Source: Acidobacteriota bacterium (GTDB lineage: Bacteria > Acidobacteriota > Thermoanaerobaculia > Gp7-AA8). From it: 57,727 nucleotides of DNA. The notes beneath the pieces were generated by a model, which saw nothing but the letters and a program-made list of their open reading frames with translations, did no database searches and was not told where the DNA came from. The position numbers and the translations under genes were made by a program. Positions 41,375 through 47,521 of this stretch are shown here, one piece after another (the first letter of the stretch is position 1; each line of letters opens with the position of its first letter). The stretch spans positions 1 through 57,727 of the forward strand of contig QHVT01000030.1 of assembly GCA_003223645.1 (NCBI GenBank), in the 5' to 3' direction.

Positions 41375-43014
41375 AACTCGATCGTCACCGTCGCGCCCTC
41401 GCCCGGACTGCCGGTCAGCGTCAGCGTTCCCCCGTGATGGAGGATGATTTTTCGTGCGAGCGGGAGGCCGAGGCCGAAGCCGTGCTGCTTGCCGGACTGG
41501 AAGGGGAGGAGGAGCGTGGCCGCGCGCTCCGGTTCGACGCCGACGCCGTTGTCGCGCACGACGATCGTCGGATGTTCGGCCGACGTCACCTGTGCGTCGA
41601 TCTCGCCGCCGCCGTTCGCGTGCTGCTGCCGCGCTGCGTCGACGGCATTGCGCACGATGTTTTCCAGCGCGAGATCGAGCAGCTCGCGGTCTCCGTTGAT
41701 CTCGACCGGCGCGTCGGCGCGAAAGGAAAAGCGAACGTCATTCGCGTCGTTGCGAAAGCGCTCCACGACCTCGCGCACGATGTCGTCGATTCGCACGCGC
41801 TGCGCACGAATGGTGAGGGGCCGCGCGAAATTCAGCAGCGCCTCGACCGCCGCCGCGAGTTTCTTCGCCTCGGCCTCCGCGTTGCGAATGCGCGCCGCGG
41901 TTTCGTCGGATGCATCGCGTTGCGCGAGCCGCAGATAGCCGAGAATCGTGAAGAGCGAGTTGCGGAACTCGTGCGCGATGCCGGCCGACATCTGTCCGAG
42001 TCCGACCAGCGTCTCCAGATCGCGCACGCGTCCTTCCATCGCGCGGAACGAGGTGAGGTCGGTGAACAGCGCGAACATGCCGATGAACGCGTTCTCTTCG
42101 AACAGCGGAACGGTCGTCACGCCGATGAGCGTCTGCGAGCGCTCGAGCAGCACTTCGTGACGCGACAACGCCACGCGTCCTTCGAACGATTCGCGCACGA
42201 GCTTCGCGAACGACGGAGCAAACGACTCGAGTGCGATCGCTTCCGCCGGCGAAGACGAGTCGACGTCGAGCATCTCGCGGCCGGTGTCGTTGATGGCGAC
42301 GACGGAGCCGTGGGAGTCGAGCGCGAGGAATCCCGAGGTGAAGCTGCGATTCAATGCGCGCGCGAGCTCGCGCACGTCGGGCGCGCGCTCCGACGCGGCG
42401 TCGCGCAGATGATCGAGCTCCTGCGCCTGCGTCTGGATGCGCTCGACCGCTTCGCGAAACGAGTGCACGAGATAGCGGGCGTCGTCGTCGCCGCGCGGGC
42501 GCTCGCCGATCAGCGGCGCGTGCGCGAGCATCTCTTCGAGCGGGCGCAGGAACTTCGGCAGGTACAGCGTGAGGATGAGCAGTCCGGCGATCGTGGCCAG
42601 CGTGATGAACGCGCCGAGGATCAGCGCGCTGCGGCGCCCGCCCATCCATCCCGCGGCGTTGAAGTAGAAGATCAGTCTCCCGTCCGGCAGCGCGCGCGTG
42701 ATGATCTCCGCGGACGGCACGCTGTCGCCTGCCGCGGCGATGAGCGCGTTGCCGCGATAGAGCTCGATGCGCGTGATGTCGTTGCTGATGCGCAGCGACT
42801 GCAGCCGCGCGGTGAGATCTTCGTGCGACGACGACGCCGCGAGCGGCGCGACGTTCGTGCGCACGGCATCGGCGATCGCGCCGAGGCGGTCGATGCGCAG
42901 GATCGACATCGCCAGCGCGATCAGCGTCACGATCAGCACGCACAGCAACGCGACCAGCGCTCCCGTGAGCACGCGAACCTCGCGGCGCAGCGGCGTGGCG
43001 GACGTCACGGCCAT
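41359..43014 (-). CDS. Membrane histidine kinase, PilS-like
   Basis: A 551-residue sensor kinase. The first TM helix is about 13-36; a short periplasmic loop follows, with a second TM at about 130-150. A HAMP-like linker and coiled coil lead to a PAS domain (about 215-320: LNRSFTSGFLALDSHGSVVAIND). HisKA is GLGQMSAGIAHEFRNSLFTI (phosphoacceptor His in AHEFRN), and HATPase_c has ENIVRNAVDAA, VVRDNGVGV and HGFGLGLPLARKII. No response regulator is adjacent; it lies between pilD and pilV, so a role in pilus gene control is likely. Its ATG overlaps the pilD stop by 10 bases. Confidence 0.88.
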   Translation of the reverse strand: MAVTSATPLRREVRVLTGALVALLCVLIVTLIALAMSILRIDRLGAIADAVRTNVAPLAASSSHEDLTARLQSLRISNDITRIELYRGNALIAAAGDSVPSAEIITRALPDGRLIFYFNAAGWMGGRRSALILGAFITLATIAGLLILTLYLPKFLRPLEEMLAHAPLIGERPRGDDDARYLVHSFREAVERIQTQAQELDHLRDAASERAPDVRELARALNRSFTSGFLALDSHGSVVAINDTGREMLDVDSSSPAEAIALESFAPSFAKLVRESFEGRVALSRHEVLLERSQTLIGVTTVPLFEENAFIGMFALFTDLTSFRAMEGRVRDLETLVGLGQMSAGIAHEFRNSLFTILGYLRLAQRDASDETAARIRNAEAEAKKLAAAVEALLNFARPLTIRAQRVRIDDIVREVVERFRNDANDVRFSFRADAPVEINGDRELLDLALENIVRNAVDAARQQHANGGGEIDAQVTSAEHPTIVVRDNGVGVEPERAATLLLPFQSGKQHGFGLGLPLARKIILHHGGTLTLTGSPGEGATVTIEFYRTG

Positions 43015-43832
43015 GCAGCGAGTGTAGCGCCGCCCGGCGCGAGCCACGGCAGAACCGCGGACATCATCGCGCGGCCGAAGAACAGCATCACCAGCGCCGC
43101 GATGCCGAGAAAGACGCCGAACGGCAGCGCGGTCTGCATCCCGCCGTTCGAGCGCAGCGCGATCAGCACGCCGACGAGCGCGCCGGCGGTGGAGGCGATG
43201 ATGAGGATGAACATCACCGGCTCCCATCCCATCACCGCGCCGAGCATCGCCATCATCTTCACGTCGCCGAGTCCCATCCCTTCGATCTTGCGCACGAGTT
43301 TGTACGTCATGCCGATCGCGAGCAGGATCCCCGCGCCCGCCGCCGCGCCCGCGACGGACTCCAGAAGCGTCGCCGAGAGCATGAGATCGGGAACGAGCGC
43401 GCCGACGTGCAGCGCGCCCATCGCCAGACCGATCGCGACGCCGGGAAGATCGATGACGTCCGGCAGGATCTGGATGTCGAGGTCGATGTAGATCAGCGCG
43501 ATCGTCATCGACACGATCGCCGCGAGCGGAAGAAACGTGAACGAGAGTCCCGTGCGTTGAAAGATCGCGAGATAAAACAGCGCGTTCGCCAACTCGACGA
43601 GCGGATACCGCGCGGTGATCGGCTCGCGGCACGCGCGACAGCGGCCGAGGAGGATGAGCCAGCTGAGGATGGGGATGTTGTCGTAGGGACGAATGAGCGT
43701 GTTGCAATGCGGGCAGTGGCTCGGCGGCAGGACCACGGATTCGCCGAGCGGATAGCGATGGATGACCACGTTGAGAAAACTCCCGACGATCGCGCCGAGG
43801 GCGAAGGCGGCGAAGGCAAAGAGCCACGGCAT
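43005..43832 (-). CDS. pilD: Prepilin peptidase PilD (A24 family)
   Basis: A 275-residue polytopic membrane enzyme. The N-terminal methylase-type region has GSFLNVVIHRYP and two zinc-binding pairs, CPHC and CRAC. The two catalytic Asp sites are in LIYIDLDIQILPD and GLGDVKMMAMLG. It cleaves the Gly-Phe bond of prepilins and N-methylates the new N-terminus at the inner membrane, and so serves all the pseudopilins in this window. The ATG at 43832 is chosen; the longer frame upstream is array sequence. Confidence 0.94.
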   Translation of the reverse strand: MPWLFAFAAFALGAIVGSFLNVVIHRYPLGESVVLPPSHCPHCNTLIRPYDNIPILSWLILLGRCRACREPITARYPLVELANALFYLAIFQRTGLSFTFLPLAAIVSMTIALIYIDLDIQILPDVIDLPGVAIGLAMGALHVGALVPDLMLSATLLESVAGAAAGAGILLAIGMTYKLVRKIEGMGLGDVKMMAMLGAVMGWEPVMFILIIASTAGALVGVLIALRSNGGMQTALPFGVFLGIAALVMLFFGRAMMSAVLPWLAPGGATLAAWP

Positions 43833-43850
43833 TGGTAGCGGGATTGTAGA

Positions 43851-43956
43851 AGAAAGCAAAAAGCAGAAAGCAGAAAGCAGAAATGTGAGCTTGGAGGCGC
43901 GCGTTATCGCCGGCACTCTCGATTTCTGCTTTTTGCTTTCTGCTTTCTGCTTTTTC
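43851..43956. repeat. Inverted array of GCAGAAA heptamers between pilD and selC
   Basis: Left arm AGCAAAA and GCAGAAA units (43851-43883), a loop of about 38 bases and right arm TTTCTGCTTTTTGCTTTCTGC and onwards (43923-43956). Its right edge is one base from the first base of the selenocysteine tRNA, so it occupies the place where the tRNA promoter is expected. Confidence 0.9.
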
Positions 43957-43957
43957 G

Positions 43958-44055
43958 GGAGGCGAATGGGGTCTGGTGGCCTCCGCGGTCTTCAAAACCG
44001 TTGTTCCGGCGCGGAAGCGTCGGAGGGTTGGTTCGATTCCGACACGCCTCCGCCA
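43958..44055 (+). tRNA. selC: Selenocysteine tRNA, anticodon TCA
   Basis: A 98-base tRNA including an encoded CCA end (44053-44055). The acceptor stem is GGAGGCG/CGCCTCC. The anticodon arm is CGGT-CTTCAAA-ACCG with anticodon TCA. The long variable arm CCGGCGC-GGAA-GCGTCGG and a T-arm GTTGG-TTCGATT-CCGAC are characteristic of tRNA-Sec. The eighth acceptor pair appears to be an A-A mismatch. It delivers selenocysteine at UGA codons with SelB. It implies selA, selB and selD elsewhere in the genome; none is in this window. Confidence 0.93.
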
Positions 44056-44682
44056 AGCGGGTGCGCACTCGCGTGATCACAGCACGTCATCCGAAGATCA
44101 GCCCAACGCGTCAATCGAGTGCCCTCGAGATCTTCGGATCGCGAATCCTGCTGATTCGAGTCCCGTGCGTCTCGCGCGGAGTCGAGCTCTCCTGATCTTT
44201 GAGATGCGCGTCTGATTTCGAGATGCGCGTCTGATCTTTTGAGATGAGCGTCTGATCTTTCGAGATGCGCGTCTGGTCTTTCGAGATGAGCGTCTGATCT
44301 TTCGAGATGAGCGTCTGATCTTTCGAGACCAGCGTCTGATTTCTTGAGACCAGCGTCTGATCTTTCGAGATGTGCGTCTGGTCTCTTGAGACGAACGTCT
44401 GATCTTTCGAGATGCGCATCTGATCTTTCGAGATGCGCGTCTGATCTCTCGAGACCAGCGTTTGATCTCTTGAGACGAACGTCTGATCTTTTGAGACGCG
44501 CGTTTGATCTCTTGAGGCAAGCTCTAGATCTTTTGAAGCGAATGTCGCTTGAAAGGGACAGCTTGCGTGTCGCGCGAAGTCGAGCCTCTGATCTTTTGAA
44601 GCCAATGTCTCTTGAAAAGGACGGCCTTCGTGTCGCGCCGCTACCACGACAGCGGTTGTGGAACGCTCGCGTAACGCGCTAA
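44056..44682. other. Region between selC and exbD without a convincing gene
   Basis: It holds an imperfect palindrome around 44094-44156 (CCGAAGATC against GATCTTCGGATC), a 21-bp minisatellite (separate entry) and two longer degenerate copies near 44524-44640. These share TGATCTTTTGAAG and the tail CGTGTCGCGC. Frames on the minus strand are open through the repeats because 21 is a multiple of three, but no start with a ribosome binding site is visible. Confidence 0.6.
44192..44523. repeat. 21-bp minisatellite with a mini-hairpin in each unit
   Basis: About 16 units of the form TCTGATCTTTCGAGATGCGCG. Two units at the left have 19 bases, the rest 21. Each unit contains TCT-NNNN-AGA with inner bases TTCG, TTTG, CTTG or CTCG; on the plus strand these would be UUCG/CUUG-like tetraloops on a short stem. 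Read on the minus strand the repeat gives the heptapeptide ISKDQTR, but coding is unproven. Confidence 0.85.
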
Positions 44683-45102
44683 CTACTTCGGCGCATCCGT
44701 CAGGAACCCCACCTTTTGCGCGCCTCCGGCGTGTGCCGCGTCCATTGCCGCCACGGCTGCATCGAACTGCAGGTTGTCCTCGGAGTTGATGAACACGACT
44801 CGCTGCGCGGGCGGGCGGGAGAGCATTTGTTTGGCGATGGAATCGCGCAGCGCCTGCGGGCTCGCCATCTTTTGCGTGTTGAGATAGAGCCCGTCTTTTC
44901 GCACCGTGATCACGAGCTGGTTTGGTTCGTTGGACGGGGGTGGGGCGGCGAGCTCCATTTTCGGGGGGACTTCGACGTCGAGTCCCATCTGCAGGATCGG
45001 TGTCGCGACCATGAAGATGATCAGCAGCACCAGCACGACGTCGACGAGCGGGGTGATGTTGATCTCCGACTTGGGTCCGGCGGCGCTGCTGCTCATGGCC
45101 AT
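44683..45102 (-). CDS. exbD: ExbD/TolR-family transport protein (second copy)
   Basis: A 139-residue protein with a short cytoplasmic N-terminus and one TM helix. SEINITPLVDVVLVLLIIFM contains the essential membrane Asp. The periplasmic domain has LYLNTQKMASPQALRDSI and VVFINSEDNLQFDAAVAAMDAA. With ExbB it forms the proton-driven motor that energises TonB. GGAGG lies 8 bases before the ATG. It is the last gene of the operon. Confidence 0.92.
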   Translation of the reverse strand: MAMSSSAAGPKSEINITPLVDVVLVLLIIFMVATPILQMGLDVEVPPKMELAAPPPSNEPNQLVITVRKDGLYLNTQKMASPQALRDSIAKQMLSRPPAQRVVFINSEDNLQFDAAVAAMDAAHAGGAQKVGFLTDAPK

Positions 45103-45117
45103 ATATCAAACCTCCAA

Positions 45118-45198
45118 GGTTGCGCAGTCGCTCGGTTGCTCGGTTGCGCGGCAGATTCAAACCCGCCTAACTGCGAAACCGCGTAACCGCGCAACCGT
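45118..45198. repeat. Inverted array of GTTGCTCG-type octamers between the exbD genes
   Basis: Left arm GTTGCGCA GTCGCTCG GTTGCTCG GTTGCGCG (45119-45151) and right arm CTGCGAAACCGCGTAACCGCGCAAC (45171-45196). Confidence 0.8.
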
Positions 45199-45199
45199 G

Positions 45200-45646
45200 T
45201 TACATCCTCCCCTTCGCCATTTCGGTGCCGGCCTGCTGGTTCTCCGTGAGGATCGACACGCCGGTGAACTGCGCTTCGTTCGCGGCCTTCAGCACCATTC
45301 GCACCTTGCCGAAGTTGATCCGCTTGTCGGCCTTCATCATCACCTTGCGCGCGGGATCCTTCTGATACTCCGCGCGCAGGTACGTCACCAGGTCCTTGTC
45401 CGGGATCCAGTTCTGGCCGACGAACACCGTGCCGTCCTGCTTGATCGAGATGCTGAGGTCTCCCGTCTCGCCCGGTTTCTTCTCGGCGTGCGGACCCGCG
45501 GGCAGCAGCACGTCCACGCCGGCCTGCAGCATCGGCGTGACGACCATGAAGATGATGAGCAGCACGAGGCAGACGTCGACGAGCGGCGTGACGTTGATGT
45601 CGCCTTTGACTTCGTCGGGACTACCGCCACCGGCACCAAATGCCAT
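45200..45646 (-). CDS. exbD: ExbD/TolR-family transport protein (first copy)
   Basis: A 148-residue protein with the TM motif DINVTPLVDVCLVLLIIFMV, shown in part as DINVTPLVDVCLVLL, containing the conserved Asp. A periplasmic domain follows (ISIKQDGTVFVGQNWIP; VMMKADKRINFGKVRMVL). AGGAG is 6 bases before the ATG. Two different ExbD paralogues with one ExbB suggest a heteromeric stator, as in several Acidobacteriota and Myxococcota operons. Confidence 0.92.
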   Translation of the reverse strand: MAFGAGGGSPDEVKGDINVTPLVDVCLVLLIIFMVVTPMLQAGVDVLLPAGPHAEKKPGETGDLSISIKQDGTVFVGQNWIPDKDLVTYLRAEYQKDPARKVMMKADKRINFGKVRMVLKAANEAQFTGVSILTENQQAGTEMAKGRM

Positions 45647-45671
45647 ACCGTTCTCCTATTCGATGTTTCCG

Positions 45672-45712
45672 TCATCCTTCGCCGCGCTTCGCCGACTCAG
45701 GATGACGATTCA
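45672..45712. repeat. Copy of the dispersed CATCCTGAG-type inverted repeat
   Basis: CGTCATCCTTCGCCG followed by CGGCGAAG-like and GACTCAGGATGACG, between exbB and exbD. It is the same family as at 29-310 and forms a hairpin. Confidence 0.65.
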
Positions 45713-45720
45713 TAGCCGCC

Positions 45721-46419
45721 CTACCTTACCCGGGCACGCGCCTCGTTTTTGATGAAGTAGTCGACCAGCTGCGAGGACGAGTTGTTCATCTCGACCTGGA
45801 AGCGCTCGACCTTGTTCAGGAAGTAGTTGTACATCCAGACCGCCGGGACGGCGACGAAGAGGCCGAACGCCGTCGTCGCCAGCGCCTCGGCGATTCCGGA
45901 CGACACCGCGCCGAGGCCGCCCGATCCGGAGATCGCCATTCCGCGGAACGCGTTGATGATTCCGATGACGGTTCCGAACAGTCCGATGAAGGGCGCGGTC
46001 GTGGAGATCGTCGCGAGATTGCCGAGGCCTTTTTTCATCTCCGCGGTCGTCATCAGCGTCTCGCGCTCGATGGCGCGCCGCGCCGATGCGACGAGATCGA
46101 AGTCCGGCGGAAGGTCCTGCGTCGCCTCGTACTGAAATTCCGTCAGCCCCGCGGCGAGGACGCGCGCGAGATGGCTATGGCGGAATCGCTTGTCCTTGGT
46201 AAACGTGATCGCTTCGGCGAGCTTGTGCTGCTTGAGCAGCGGCGTGACGCCGAGGGCGACCTGCAGCGATTCCTTTTTCGCTTTCTGGAAACGCCACAGC
46301 CGCTCGGCCGCGATCGTCAACGACCAGATGGAAAGGATCAGGAGAACGCTGACGACGCTTTTTCCGAGCCACGTCATCGAGTCCCACATGCCGATCAGAC
46401 TGAAACTCGCACCTTCCAT
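45721..46419 (-). CDS. exbB: ExbB/TolQ-family proton channel protein
   Basis: A 232-residue inner-membrane protein with three TM helices (about 15-35, 140-165, 180-205). Conserved segments are SAPFIGLFGTVIGIINAF in variant form (TTAPFIGLFGTVIGII) and GIAEALATTAFGLFVAVPAV. AGGAG precedes the ATG. It pairs with the two downstream ExbD proteins and TonB to drive outer-membrane receptors. Confidence 0.93.
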   Translation of the reverse strand: MEGASFSLIGMWDSMTWLGKSVVSVLLILSIWSLTIAAERLWRFQKAKKESLQVALGVTPLLKQHKLAEAITFTKDKRFRHSHLARVLAAGLTEFQYEATQDLPPDFDLVASARRAIERETLMTTAEMKKGLGNLATISTTAPFIGLFGTVIGIINAFRGMAISGSGGLGAVSSGIAEALATTAFGLFVAVPAVWMYNYFLNKVERFQVEMNNSSSQLVDYFIKNEARARVR

Positions 46420-46440
46420 GTCTACTTCTCCTCTCTTTTA

Positions 46441-46519
46441 CCGCGGTTGCTCGGTTGCGCGGTCGCGCAGGGGGCAACTCACCATCCGCGTAACCGAGTA
46501 ACCGAGCGACTGCGTAACC
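46441..46519. repeat. Inverted array of GTTGCTCG-type octamers between tonB and exbB
   Basis: Left arm GTTGCTCG GTTGCGCG GTCGCGCA (46445-46468) and right arm CCGCGTAACCGAGTAACCGAGCGACTGCG (46488-46516). Confidence 0.8.
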
Positions 46520-46523
46520 CTTC

Positions 46524-47300
46524 TCACTGGAGTTGGAAGTTGATCGTGAGGTTGTAATACACCGGCACCGGTTGGCCGTTGAGCGTGCCGGGTTTGAATC
46601 TCCACTTCTTGATCGCGTCGAGCGCGGACTGTTCGAGGCCGAAGGGCAATCCCTTCAGGACGCGCGCCTCGGTTACGTTGCCGTTGCGATCGATGACTGC
46701 CTCTAGGATCACCATACCTTGAATGCGCGCGCGGCGCGCGACGTCCGTGTACAACGGGTCGACTCTTGTGACGATCACCGGTGGCTTGACGTCACCACCG
46801 ACGCGCACCGGCCTGTCTCCCGTGCCGCCGATCTGCCCGCCGAGCTGTCCCCCGAGCTGTCCGCCGATCACGCCGCCGACGACTCCGCCGACCACACCGC
46901 CCACCACACCGCCCTTCACGCCTCCCACCTGTCCGCCTTCCTGCGCGCCCGATGTATCGGTCTGCGACTCGTCGACCTGCGGCACTTCTTTCGGGATCTC
47001 GGTCGGTTGGCGGAACGTGTCATGCGGCGTCTCCACCGGCTTCTCGATGTGCGGCTTCGGCGTCGACACCGAGGAGCTGGCGGGCGGCGGCGGGGGAGGA
47101 GGTGGCGGGGGTGGAGCGGAGGTGACGATGAAAGCGGCGATCGGCTTCTCGATCACTTCCGGATTTTTCTTGACGTAATACCCGGCGGCGACGATCGCGC
47201 CGATCACGCTGACGTGGATGATCGCCGAAAGAACGGCCGTCACCCATCCACCCTTTTTCTTGTCTTTCCCCGCGGACTCGATGAGGACATCGTCAAACAT
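46524..47300 (-). CDS. tonB: TonB energy transducer
   Basis: A 258-residue protein. The cytoplasmic tail is followed by one TM helix (VTAVLSAIIHVSVIGAIVAAG, about 20-40). A poly-Pro run of 11 residues lies near 67-77, and a periplasmic linker has an unusual GGVVGGVVGGVV...GGQLGGQLGGQIGG stretch (about 125-160). The C-terminal TonB domain runs RVDPLYTDVARRARIQGMVILEAVIDRNG to the end. AGAGGAA precedes the ATG at 47300. It couples the ExbBD motor to outer-membrane receptors and is the first gene of the operon. Confidence 0.92.
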   Translation of the reverse strand: MFDDVLIESAGKDKKKGGWVTAVLSAIIHVSVIGAIVAAGYYVKKNPEVIEKPIAAFIVTSAPPPPPPPPPPPASSSVSTPKPHIEKPVETPHDTFRQPTEIPKEVPQVDESQTDTSGAQEGGQVGGVKGGVVGGVVGGVVGGVIGGQLGGQLGGQIGGTGDRPVRVGGDVKPPVIVTRVDPLYTDVARRARIQGMVILEAVIDRNGNVTEARVLKGLPFGLEQSALDAIKKWRFKPGTLNGQPVPVYYNLTINFQLQ

Positions 47301-47407
47301 CGCCGTTCCTCTCAGGAATGCCAACGAGCTGTGCTGATGGTGTGCCAAGTCTCATGTGACGTTGGACCACCGGGGACGCCGGGAAGAAACCGAATCATCC
47401 TATATCA

Positions 47408-47516
47408 AGTGGAGCGGCGGGCTTCAGCCCGCCGTAACGATTCAGTGGAGCGGCGGCCGCTCTCGGCCGCCGGATTTTCGCGAGGGTCGGCGGCCGAAGC
47501 GGCCGCCGCTCCACTC
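47408..47516. repeat. GC-rich hairpins between tonB and the kinase gene
   Basis: Hairpin GGCGGGCTTCAGCCCGCC (47415-47432), and a long inverted repeat GTGGAGCGGCGGCCGC (47445-47460) against GCGGCCGCCGCTCCAC (47499-47514). The 220 bases between the two genes contain no other recognisable signal. Confidence 0.8.
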
Positions 47517-47521
47517 GCAGG

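Noticed and set aside
44111-45160. Long minus-strand frame through exbD and the minisatellite, giving ISKDQTR heptapeptide repeats
   Set aside because: Two thirds of it is a shadow of exbD in another frame, and the rest is open only because the 21-bp repeat has a period divisible by three. No ribosome binding site or start after exbD is visible.
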